Assembly: GCA_902779395.1 (NCBI GenBank)
Contig: CACZBK010000034.1
Span: 1 to 49,380, forward strand
DNA length: 49,380 bases
DNA from: an uncultured Lachnospiraceae bacterium
GTDB lineage: Bacteria > Bacillota > Clostridia > Lachnospirales > Lachnospiraceae
Direction of reading: 5' to 3'
In this document: positions 41,757 through 49,380 of the stretch, one piece after another
Position numbering within the stretch: the stretch's first letter is position 1
How the letters are laid out: the number at the start of each line of letters is the position of its first letter
Program-made: the position numbers and the translations under genes
The notes under the pieces: model-generated
Told to the model about the DNA's origin: nothing
The model's input: the letters and a program-made list of their open reading frames with translations, nothing else
Databases searched by the model: none

Positions 41757-44663
41757 TTAAGGGGAAGCCTTTTTGTCATCATCTTCTTTCTTTTCTCCGG
41801 CAGGCTTGGCACTGTTCATCGGCAGAGTTATATATCTGCCCTGCTTTTTATTTTTCTTCACCGGTGTATCTGAAGCTTTTACCGCTCCGTTTTTCGAGCC
41901 GGTGTACGTTTTTTCGGGATCATCCCCGTTCACCGTTTTAAGCTTTGCCATCTTATACAGGAAGATCTCAAGCGAAACCACGATAACGACGACCAGCGCA
42001 GAAACTACTATAAGTACGATCAGCAGCGTGTTATTATTACTTTCCTTTTCCTGTTTGGGAGCGCGCCCGAAATCCGGATGACCGGCCTCATCCGCCCCTG
42101 TCCTGCCGGCCGGCACGTTCTCATCACGGCCTACCTTCGTCTGTATGCCATCCACTTCGCCGCTGTAGGCAGCGGGCTCGCTCTTCTGCGGGTTGATATA
42201 TACACCGCCGCCGTTACCTGTGGCCCCTACCATTATGCCATCTTTTGTATACTGCGTCACAAAGCCCGTAAGCCACGCCAGAGGCGCGTTCCAGTTGATG
42301 GTGCACTCGTTAACACTCCAGGCCTCGATATGGTCCAGATAACACTTTGCCGGCGCTATCGAGCCTTTTTTCCAGCCTGATCCCTTTACCCATGGATCCT
42401 GCATTCCGCTGTTTGGCCCGCCTACCAGTACTCCTCCCGGCGCTTTGGGATAATCGCTGTCGATCAGATTCGACCAGTAGCGGTGATGAGGATATTCCGC
42501 CGCATGCATGCCGTATCCGGTCACATATGAATAATCCATGGGATTGCGTCCCAGAAGATAATCCATGCCGCCCATCACGCCGTCATAGTATTTCCTGTCG
42601 CCGCTCATAAGATAGGCATAGGCTATCACTATGGAATTATCGGCCACCAGGGAATTGGAACCCCAGGCATAACCCTTGTCACTGTCGTTATAAGCGATGG
42701 TGCTGCTGCCGTAAGGCTGACCGTAACCCTGCGATGCTTCCATTTCTATAAGCTGATCAGCTGCCTTTATGACCGCCGCCACTGCTTCTTTATGTCCCTC
42801 TGCGCCGCTGTTTAAGCAAAGGCTTAAGTTTCCCAGCGCCGCAACATGTCCCCAGTCAAAACAGCCGCAGGTGTCCACGCTCTCGCCACCGCTTAAGCTT
42901 AACGGGATAGTCGCATAGTATTTGATGTTCTTTATCCTCTCGATATATTCATCACTGCCTGTAGTTATATACAGCTCTGCTGTCGCCCAGTAAAACTCAT
43001 CCGTCACCGCATTATCACCGTATGCGCCGCCCCCCACGGATTCATCAAGCGGAGCATACATCTCCGGATGCTTAAGCGCCGCAGCATAAGTACGCTTCGC
43101 CACCTCCAGGCACTCTTTCGCAAAAGCCGGATCTATGTCTGCCCAAAGCCTTGCCGCCTGGGCCGCGCACGCGCACAGATTTAGAGTTGCCGCTGTCGTA
43201 GGCGGTTTGATGATACGCTCCATATCGTCTTCTGCCGGAGCCACAGCCAGGCCGGTCCACTTGATATCATGCACCTTATGATAGACCATGTCCTTGCATT
43301 CACCATCCTGCACCATCATCTTAAACATCCACTCCAGCTCATAACGTGCTTCATCCAGAAGGTCCGGACAGCCGTTATTATTCTCGGGAATGTTCATCGT
43401 TCCGTCTGCATACGCAGCTTCGGTGCCCGCTATTACCGCTGCCTCGTACTGGTTTTGCATCATCCATAAAGATATCCCGCCATTCACCACGTATTTGCCG
43501 TGATCGCCTGCATCGTACCAGCCTCCGCTCACTTCCTGCGTACCGGCTGATGCGGAATATCCCCAGGTCTGCTCTATGGTCGCCGTTTCATTGACATGCC
43601 CTGCCGCACGTGAAAGAGCCGTCTTATCTCCCGATGAGATATACTCTCCCTCTATCGGTATGCCCGCACGGTTCTGATAAAAGTAATTAAGAGCATCATA
43701 TAAAAGTGCGGAATAATCCTGTGTATTTCCGACGGAGAACTCCCGGGAGGCGCAGCCGTTCGCCGCTTCTATATAATATCTTCCGGGATCATTAACCTCC
43801 GTAAGATCAAGCACATGAACCATATCACCGGAATCCGCGTCCATTCCCATGGGTACTGACTTTCCGCTGTATACGTTTTTTCCGGATGTGTCAAATACGT
43901 TAAAGGAAACCGGCTGGTCTTCATCTGAAAGCAGGGTGGCACGCTTTGCCGCATCCTGTATATAACCCAATTGATTTACCAGTATGCCGGCGCGCTGCCA
44001 GGGCTTTGGTTTTACATAATCATTCTCATCGGATGTAAGATCCGCGAGCGACATATTATCAAAACTTATGACCGTCCCCGCAGGAAAACACCCTCCGGGT
44101 GTGTACTGCCCGTCACCGCCCAGATGGAAGGCCCATTCCGCCACTTCCATGGATTGGTTTGCGGTAAAAGTCAGGTCCACTTTATTGGTCTCATTCGCAT
44201 TAATGTATATGGGATCCCAGGTAGCATCAAGGTCATAGCCGTTACTCATGTTGTGCCAGACCTCGACATCGCCTGCCAGATTACCTATCTTGGTATAATA
44301 TTTTCCGCTGTTTGAAGCCGTGATCTCGTACTGCACGCGGTACTGATGTCCCGATACTATGGAAAGGCCACGATGACGGAACTGGCAGTCCCATCTGTCT
44401 TCACCGCCCTGTGAAGCCCCGCCGGGATTGACGATGGTGATGTAATACTTTCCGTCTTTTAATTCAAAATCCATCTTCGCAGGCTCTGATTCCACTATAT
44501 GCCAAGGCAGCCCCACCCCATCATCAAAATCCGTTGCCCCCAGCTGCTCTCCCGCCTCTGCCGGAAGGCAAAACGGCTGCGATGTAAACAATAAAAGTGC
44601 TCCAAGCAGGACTCCCGCTGCTGTACGTGCATATCCTGCATATTTTTTTAGTTTTCTTTTCAT
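41757..44663 (-). CDS. Membrane-anchored glycoside hydrolase family 9 cellulase
   Basis: A 968-residue exported enzyme. A signal peptide (1-37) is followed by a CBM4/9-like carbohydrate-binding module (about 40-210), an Ig-like CelD_N domain (222-310) and a GH9 catalytic domain (315-805). Catalytic candidates are D384 and D387 in GWYDAGDHGKYV and E786 in SVNECTINWNAPLAW; the substrate histidines in EYPHHRYW (around 726) are present. After a linker come one membrane span (880-903) and a basic cytoplasmic tail with poly-lysine and acidic residues. It would cut beta-1,4-glucan while held on the cell surface, without dockerin or sortase motif. It is divergent from a second hybrid kinase. Confidence 0.95.
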   Translation of the reverse strand: MKRKLKKYAGYARTAAGVLLGALLLFTSQPFCLPAEAGEQLGATDFDDGVGLPWHIVESEPAKMDFELKDGKYYITIVNPGGASQGGEDRWDCQFRHRGLSIVSGHQYRVQYEITASNSGKYYTKIGNLAGDVEVWHNMSNGYDLDATWDPIYINANETNKVDLTFTANQSMEVAEWAFHLGGDGQYTPGGCFPAGTVISFDNMSLADLTSDENDYVKPKPWQRAGILVNQLGYIQDAAKRATLLSDEDQPVSFNVFDTSGKNVYSGKSVPMGMDADSGDMVHVLDLTEVNDPGRYYIEAANGCASREFSVGNTQDYSALLYDALNYFYQNRAGIPIEGEYISSGDKTALSRAAGHVNETATIEQTWGYSASAGTQEVSGGWYDAGDHGKYVVNGGISLWMMQNQYEAAVIAGTEAAYADGTMNIPENNNGCPDLLDEARYELEWMFKMMVQDGECKDMVYHKVHDIKWTGLAVAPAEDDMERIIKPPTTAATLNLCACAAQAARLWADIDPAFAKECLEVAKRTYAAALKHPEMYAPLDESVGGGAYGDNAVTDEFYWATAELYITTGSDEYIERIKNIKYYATIPLSLSGGESVDTCGCFDWGHVAALGNLSLCLNSGAEGHKEAVAAVIKAADQLIEMEASQGYGQPYGSSTIAYNDSDKGYAWGSNSLVADNSIVIAYAYLMSGDRKYYDGVMGGMDYLLGRNPMDYSYVTGYGMHAAEYPHHRYWSNLIDSDYPKAPGGVLVGGPNSGMQDPWVKGSGWKKGSIAPAKCYLDHIEAWSVNECTINWNAPLAWLTGFVTQYTKDGIMVGATGNGGGVYINPQKSEPAAYSGEVDGIQTKVGRDENVPAGRTGADEAGHPDFGRAPKQEKESNNNTLLIVLIVVSALVVVIVVSLEIFLYKMAKLKTVNGDDPEKTYTGSKNGAVKASDTPVKKNKKQGRYITLPMNSAKPAGEKKEDDDKKASP

Positions 44664-44819
44664 CTCAGGTCCCCTGTTTCTGTAATTTGATCTGTTTCAT
44701 AATAATACACCATTAAGCAGGGGAAGTCCATTGCTGCTGCCTTTTTCCCCCTTCCAGCACCGCTTTACCCTGCGCCTTCAATATGCTATAATCAGCAGGT
44801 ACGGCATTGGGGGTAGCAC

Positions 44820-47165
44820 ATGCTTAAATATAATATAGATTATGAGATCATGGGCATGCTGGTGACAATAGTCATCGCCATAGCCTTTCGTATGAATTAT
44901 GTATCAAGGACCCGCAGCGACATGGCATTTATGAAGCTGGTCCGATGGATTTTGGCGGCACAGGCGCTGGATATGATCACCGCCGTCACTTTTTCTTTTG
45001 AAGATCCCCGCTTGAATATCCCCAACCTGATAATGACCACAGGCTATTATTTCTGTGCTTTTGCAACTGCGGTATGCTTTGAACGGTATATCGTAAGCTA
45101 CATACCGGAAATGATCCATAATAAAGCATACGAGATCGTCCGTAAGATAATGATCTCTTTCTATTATATCGAGGGTCTGACCAATCCGCTGACCAGACTG
45201 TCATTTTACTTCACTCCCGAAGGACAATATGTGCACGGGCCTATCTATTACATAGGTTATGTATGGCCGGCTATCTTTGCACTGGCATCCCTCTATCATA
45301 TCGTAAGATACCGCAGATACTTTTCAAAAAAACAGTGGATCGCCAGTGTCAGTTTTCATTTTGTTGTCTTCGGGGCTATGATCCTTCAGGCGACTGTCCT
45401 TCCCGATGTATATCTTACATACGGGCTGATCCCCATCTCACTGCTGGTGATAATGTTCTCGCTGGAGACACCGGATTACCGCAAGCTCCTCACCACCCTT
45501 GATGAGCTGGAAAAAGCAAAGCAGGAAGCCTGGCGCGCCAACAGGGTCAAGAGTGATTTCCTTGCCAATATGTCACACGAGATCCGCACACCTATCAACG
45601 CCGTACTGGGCTTTGATGAGATGATACTGCGTGAGAGCAGCGAAAAGGAGATCCTCTCGTATGCCGCCAATATAAAGACCAGCGGGCAGAACCTGCTGAA
45701 CCTGGTAAATGATATCCTTGATCTTTCCAAGATAGAAGCCGGTAAGATGGAGATCGTAAACGCCGAATACGATCCCGTGACCGGGCTTTCCGAATTAATA
45801 AAGATGATAACTCCCCGTGCAGAGGATAAAGGCCTTTCACTTACCTGGGATATAGACGAAAATATCCCGCGAAGGCTGATCGGTGATGATGTAAGGATAA
45901 TACAGGTGCTTACCAACCTGCTCACAAACGCAGTTAAGTACACTCCCAAAGGTGAGGTAAGCCTGAGTATAAGCGTATATAAAGAAGATGAAGAATACGT
46001 TACCCTTCTTTATGAAGTATCGGATACCGGTATCGGTATACGGAATGAGGATAAAGAAAAACTGTTTTCGGAATTCTCCCGTATAGAAGGAGAAGCTACG
46101 CACAAGATAGAAGGTACCGGTCTGGGGCTTCCCATCACCATGAAATGTCTGCTGCTGATGGACAGCAAGCTCGAGCTGGAGAGCATCTACGGCGAAGGAT
46201 CAACCTTCAGTTTTAAACTTAAGCAGAAGACTGCAGATAAGACACCGATAGGCGATTTTGAAAAAGCACGTGAGCAAGCCGCAGTAGATGTGAAAGTATT
46301 CCGCGAAGATTTCACCGCACCGGATGCTTCGATACTGGTCGTAGATGATGTTGACTTAAACCTCAAAGTATTTAAAGGCCTTTTGAAACGTTCCCAAATG
46401 AAGATCACCACCGCCGACAGCGGTATGAAAGCGATAGATCTGGTCAGAAATAACAGATACGATGTGATATTCATGGATCATCAGATGCCTGAAATGGACG
46501 GTATCGAAACGCTTAAGAAATTATTAAAGGACCCCGAGGCGCTTATCGACGATGTTCCGGTCATCGCACTCACCGCAAACGCAATAGCCGGTGCACGCGA
46601 AATGTATCTGCAGAAAGGTTTTTCCGATTATCTGACAAAACCTGTAGACGGGTGGGCATTACTGGGGATCCTGCATAAATGGCTGCCGGACGAAAAGATA
46701 CAGGAAATATCCGAAGCAAACGATACCGCCGCCGATCACGACGATGACGATGATGATGTATTTGAATTCCTGCCTGTCGATGCAGATACGGATAGCGGAA
46801 ACAGCGGAAATGAACGCCTGGAGCGCTTAAAAGCTCTATGTCTCGATACGGATGCCGGACTTTTATATGCCGGACACAGCGAAGATTTTTATTTCGAGCT
46901 GCTGGATGATTTCGTAAAGGACTGCGACAAAAGATCCGCTGAACTTAACGGTCTTTTCGATGCTCGAAACTGGGGAGAATATGAAGTACGCGTCCATGCC
47001 CTTAAGAGCATCTCAAAAACCATAGGCGCCTCCGCTCTATCCGAAGAGGCAAAGACGCTTGAGTATGCCGCAAAAGACGGGGATGTGTTCCTGCTCGAAT
47101 CCGGACATCCCGGATTAATAAAGCACTATGCTGCACTCTGCAGCGCCATATCAAAAACGCTATAA
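44820..47165 (+). CDS. Membrane hybrid histidine kinase (HisKA-HATPase-REC-Hpt)
   Basis: A 781-residue hybrid kinase. Residues 1-215 form about seven hydrophobic segments, a 7TM-like sensor without an extracytoplasmic domain. H253 (MSHEIRTP) is the phospho-histidine; N-box N366/N370 and the G boxes DTGIGIRNED and GTGLGLPIT follow. A receiver domain (503-622) has D553 (FMDHQMPEMD), and the Hpt domain carries H726 (VRVHALKS). An aspartate run (DDDDDD, about 641-646) lies in the linker. The same domain order as the 14749 kinase suggests paralogues. No receiver gene is adjacent. It is divergent from the GH9 gene, which it might regulate; that is inference from position only. Confidence 0.94.
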   Translation: MLKYNIDYEIMGMLVTIVIAIAFRMNYVSRTRSDMAFMKLVRWILAAQALDMITAVTFSFEDPRLNIPNLIMTTGYYFCAFATAVCFERYIVSYIPEMIHNKAYEIVRKIMISFYYIEGLTNPLTRLSFYFTPEGQYVHGPIYYIGYVWPAIFALASLYHIVRYRRYFSKKQWIASVSFHFVVFGAMILQATVLPDVYLTYGLIPISLLVIMFSLETPDYRKLLTTLDELEKAKQEAWRANRVKSDFLANMSHEIRTPINAVLGFDEMILRESSEKEILSYAANIKTSGQNLLNLVNDILDLSKIEAGKMEIVNAEYDPVTGLSELIKMITPRAEDKGLSLTWDIDENIPRRLIGDDVRIIQVLTNLLTNAVKYTPKGEVSLSISVYKEDEEYVTLLYEVSDTGIGIRNEDKEKLFSEFSRIEGEATHKIEGTGLGLPITMKCLLLMDSKLELESIYGEGSTFSFKLKQKTADKTPIGDFEKAREQAAVDVKVFREDFTAPDASILVVDDVDLNLKVFKGLLKRSQMKITTADSGMKAIDLVRNNRYDVIFMDHQMPEMDGIETLKKLLKDPEALIDDVPVIALTANAIAGAREMYLQKGFSDYLTKPVDGWALLGILHKWLPDEKIQEISEANDTAADHDDDDDDVFEFLPVDADTDSGNSGNERLERLKALCLDTDAGLLYAGHSEDFYFELLDDFVKDCDKRSAELNGLFDARNWGEYEVRVHALKSISKTIGASALSEEAKTLEYAAKDGDVFLLESGHPGLIKHYAALCSAISKTL

Positions 47166-47202
47166 AAACCACTGAAAAAACCACGGGACGAACCTTGGGG
47201 GG

Positions 47203-47700
47203 TTATATCATCCCATCCTCTTCAAGCTTTTCAAGCAGCGCCGTACAGCCATCGATCACATCACGGTAAGTCTCATCAAAACGTCCCGTATACCATGGAT
47301 CGGCTATGCTCCGTCCCGGGCGGCCGGTATAATCCAGCAGCAGTTTTATCTTGCCTTCCGTATCCGGCCCGGTGATGCGCTGCGTATTTCTTATATTGGC
47401 AGAATCCGCACACAGCAGCAGATCGTAGTGTGAATAATCCGCACGCGTTACCTGTCGGGCGCGTTTATTGCTGAAGTTTGTATAGGGCGTTTTCCCTATC
47501 CCGTGCTCCCTCAGCACCTTCTGAGCCGGCGGATAGATCGGATTTCCCACGCCCGCCCAGATCTCCTCCGTGCTGGTCGCTGCAGAAGCTATCTCAAACT
47601 TATCCTGTATCCCGCGTTTCTCCACCATATCCTTTAGAACAAACTCAGATATAGGTGAGCGGCAGATATTGCCGTGGCAGATGAATAATACTTTTATCAT
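47203..47700 (-). CDS. Low-molecular-weight protein-tyrosine phosphatase
   Basis: A 165-residue phosphatase. The signature CHGNICRSP (Cys-8, Arg-14, Ser-15) lies at the N-terminus and the general acid aspartate in ADPWYTGRFDETY near residue 130. Bacterial members often dephosphorylate tyrosine kinases of capsule export or act on arginine phosphates; the YTG context fits the tyrosine type. The ATG is used; a TTG one codon earlier has better spacing to AAGGAG. It is convergent with the kinase gene and borders the integrase flank. Confidence 0.93.
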   Translation of the reverse strand: MIKVLFICHGNICRSPISEFVLKDMVEKRGIQDKFEIASAATSTEEIWAGVGNPIYPPAQKVLREHGIGKTPYTNFSNKRARQVTRADYSHYDLLLCADSANIRNTQRITGPDTEGKIKLLLDYTGRPGRSIADPWYTGRFDETYRDVIDGCTALLEKLEEDGMI

Positions 47701-47703
47701 CAA

Positions 47704-47998
47704 CTTTTACACTCCTTGATTTTTTATTTTTCAGACGATAATTTTGGTGCAAATGAGGTGCTAATTATATTATCAGATGCCACAAAAGCATATAAATACC
47801 AGGGGTTCATGATACCACTGGTAGGCTGCCCCAGCAGACAAACAGTACCCTTATCATGCTCTAAAACCTCATATTTTACGTTTTTTGCACACCTTAAGCA
47901 TTGGCATAAACTGATGTATTTTGATGCAAAATATCCATCAAAAGGTGCAAATCAAGGTGCAAAACCGACTTACTTGCACCTCGACTTTTTCCCATAAC
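47704..47998. repeat. Integrase flank with repeated GTGCAA motifs and inverted repeats, possible attachment region
   Basis: There is no gene. GGTGCAAAT occurs at 47746-47754; AAGGTGCAAAT at 47942-47952 and AAGGTGCAAAA at 47954-47964; inverted copies (TTTGCAC, TTGCACC) lie near 47885 and at 47974-47980. An imperfect 9-bp inverted repeat spans 47797-47823 (TACCAGGGG/CCACTGGTA, one mismatch). Between an integrase stop codon and a host gene, such repeats are expected for integrase arm sites and a core site. The exact boundary is not visible. Confidence 0.5.
47955..47981. terminator. Perfect hairpin at the integrase 3' end
   Basis: AGGTGCAA (47955-47962) and TTGCACCT (47974-47981) form an 8-bp stem; CGACTTTTT follows on the plus strand. 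It may block read-through into the integrase or be a pair of inverted integrase sites. Confidence 0.55.
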
Positions 47999-49273
47999 TC
48001 AGCCATTTGATGCTTCATCTCTATAGTCTGAAAAATCTCTTACATTATCAGTATCTGGCTTTGATATCTTTTCGCCGCCATCTTTGGTTATACGGGACAT
48101 CTCATCAGCTGCATCCTCAAATCCAATATGAGTATACGTATTTAAGGTTACCCCAATGTCTGAATGTCCCATGATGTACTGTAGCGTTTTTGGATTCATA
48201 CCAGCCGATGCCATACGACTGCAAAAAGTATGTCGGCAGATATGAGGTGTCACTTTAGGCATCTGCACCCTGTAGATATTGTTATACTTCTCGCAGATAT
48301 GCTGGAAGTATTTCTCCCAATGCATTGCCACCATAGGATGCTCATCTTTATCCAAAAATAGAAATCCTGCATAGCCGTCCACCATTGGCTCAACCTTCGG
48401 CGTAGGACGCTTGGCTATTATACTCTTAAAACACTCAGCCACTTCCTCTGTCATAGGCACATACCTTTCTCCAGATTCGGTCTTGGTCTCTCGGATATTG
48501 TAGCCTATGCCATTATTTCTCTGTAACTGATGATCTACATGGATTCTCATACTATCAAAATCAATATCTTTGAAGGTCAGTCCAACGAATTCTGATATTC
48601 TGAGTCCTGTATTAAAAAGAATATAGATTCCATCATAGTATTTGCTGAAATGAGAGTCCTCTTTAACAAATCTCAGGAATTTACGTTCGTTTTCTCTCGA
48701 TAATGCTTCTCTTGTCACGCTGTCATTATAAATAACAGATGCCAGCTCAAAGGAAAACGGATTCTTTCTAACATAATCGTTATCTACAGCCATCTGAAAC
48801 GCTGGTCTAAGCACACCTCTTATTGTATGGATAGAGCTGTACCCTCTACCATTCTTCTGAAGCTGCACGAGCCACGTTTGAGCATCAAGAACTTTGACCT
48901 TATCAATCCGCTTCTTGCCAAATGAGTCTTTTTTCAAGAGATTAATGACCGTCTTATATCCAGCCTCTGTACTTGGACGAACACCCTTCTTCAGCGATAC
49001 ATATTTTTCAACCAAAGCTAATACTGTTAATTTGCCTCCTTCTGGAACAATCTGATCGATCATATCTGCCGCAATCTGTTTTTCGAGCTCTCTAAGTGAT
49101 GGTTCCCTCTTCTTTCCAGTCGGAGTAGGATCATTATGATCAAGTCTCCAAGACCTTACATACTTAGAATCTCCAAAAGCGTCTGTATACTTAAATCTGT
49201 AACGACCACTTTTTTCCTGTATTTCACCATTGCGTAAGATTCGACCACGATTGTCTCGTCTTTTTTCGCTCAT
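47999..49273 (-). CDS. int: Tn916-type tyrosine integrase
   Basis: A 424-residue tyrosine recombinase. It begins MSEKRRDNRGRIL and continues through GRYRFKYTDAFGDSKYVRSWRL, the N-terminal arm-binding domain of Tn916 Int. A core-binding helical domain (80-180) follows, then the catalytic domain with R225 (TGLRISE), H344 and R347 (HICRHTF), H370 (MGHSDIG) and the nucleophile Y380 (LNTYTH). All active residues are present, so it should integrate and excise an element. Upstream (right) the element continues beyond the window; no excisionase is visible in the 100 bases left. AGGAGA precedes the ATG. Confidence 0.96.
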   Translation of the reverse strand: MSEKRRDNRGRILRNGEIQEKSGRYRFKYTDAFGDSKYVRSWRLDHNDPTPTGKKREPSLRELEKQIAADMIDQIVPEGGKLTVLALVEKYVSLKKGVRPSTEAGYKTVINLLKKDSFGKKRIDKVKVLDAQTWLVQLQKNGRGYSSIHTIRGVLRPAFQMAVDNDYVRKNPFSFELASVIYNDSVTREALSRENERKFLRFVKEDSHFSKYYDGIYILFNTGLRISEFVGLTFKDIDFDSMRIHVDHQLQRNNGIGYNIRETKTESGERYVPMTEEVAECFKSIIAKRPTPKVEPMVDGYAGFLFLDKDEHPMVAMHWEKYFQHICEKYNNIYRVQMPKVTPHICRHTFCSRMASAGMNPKTLQYIMGHSDIGVTLNTYTHIGFEDAADEMSRITKDGGEKISKPDTDNVRDFSDYRDEASNG

Positions 49274-49310
49274 GTATATTGTCTCCTATCTCAATATTTG
49301 AACTTTGTCA

Positions 49311-49357
49311 ATATATCTCCCGATATATTCCATATATCAACATCCAAAAAAGGATGT
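49311..49357 (-). promoter_or_regulatory. Integrase promoter with inverted repeats
   Basis: On the minus strand TTGATA (49340-49335), 17 bases, GATATA (49317-49312). The -10 is inside an inverted repeat ATATATC-TCCC-GATATAT (49311-49328). A second, ACATCC/GGATGT (49340-49345 and 49352-49357), abuts the -35. Both could be operator sites. Confidence 0.5.
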
Positions 49358-49380
49358 GATTATTAATTATTTGATCTGCC

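Noticed and set aside
47166-47202. Terminator between the second kinase and the phosphatase gene
   Set aside because: Only a weak AACC/GGTT pairing is present and no T-run, so I do not call it.
1-49380. CRISPR array or known phage-defence system
   Set aside because: No regularly spaced repeats of 23-40 bases, no cas genes, and no restriction, toxin-antitoxin or other defence signature genes were seen.

Overview
The window looks like chromosome from a gut or rumen Firmicute of the Lachnospiraceae (Butyrivibrio-like in flavour). This is inferred from family content and gene order: GlgC/GlgD pairs, a DUF6472 protein, IreB-RuvX-DUF1292, type III glutamine synthetase, SpoVG, DnaD/DnaI-type helicase loading, a preQ1-I/QueT unit and a membrane-anchored GH9 cellulase. 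No 16S gene is present, so genus is not fixed.

Layout. (1) 1-2.4 kb is AT-richer accessory DNA next to the 3' end of a tRNA-Gln gene: the start of an acetyltransferase running off the left edge, decayed genes, two zinc-ribbon proteins, a tautomerase and a start-less STAS-like frame. (2) 2.6-12.4 kb is a long leftward block: mtaB, ireB, ruvX, a DUF1292 gene, RNase J, a YlbF-type gene, an MltG-like stub, the tRNA wobble-uridine pair trmR/trhP, then glnN and yitT. (3) 12.4-20 kb holds a lone HPr-like gene on the plus strand facing prmA-rsmE-cysteine desulfurase-hybrid kinase-LytTR regulator-thiI, with tRNA-Cys beyond. (4) 20-27.7 kb carries a lipoprotein and surface-polysaccharide genes (manA, manC, gmd, polyprenyl-phosphate sugar transferase, one unknown zinc-ribbon protein). 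(5) 27.9-30.6 kb is glgC-glgD-spoVG. (6) 30.9-36.3 kb, rightward, is murC, dnaD, a dnaC/dnaI-type gene, prs and preQ1 riboswitch-queT. (7) 36.3-47.7 kb holds a nucleotidyltransferase, DegV, a PolC-tail-like orphan, galE, DUF6472, a voltage-gated-type potassium channel, the GH9 cellulase, a second hybrid kinase and a low-molecular-weight phosphatase. (8) The right edge is a Tn916-type integrase with a repeat-rich flank, probably the end of an integrated element extending beyond the window.

How the genes work together. Several units form pathways: mo5U34 tRNA modification (trhP then trmR), tRNA thiolation (desulfurase plus ThiI), GDP-mannose and GDP-4-keto-6-deoxymannose supply (manA, manC, gmd) for a glycan started by the sugar transferase, glycogen synthesis (glgC/glgD), and queuosine-precursor uptake under riboswitch control.

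No clear defence system, CRISPR array or biosynthetic cluster was found. The least ordinary items are the orphan PolC-tail homologue, the histidine-less HPr, the signalling pair inserted between the desulfurase and thiI, the decaying tRNA-Gln-side segment and the integrase flank.
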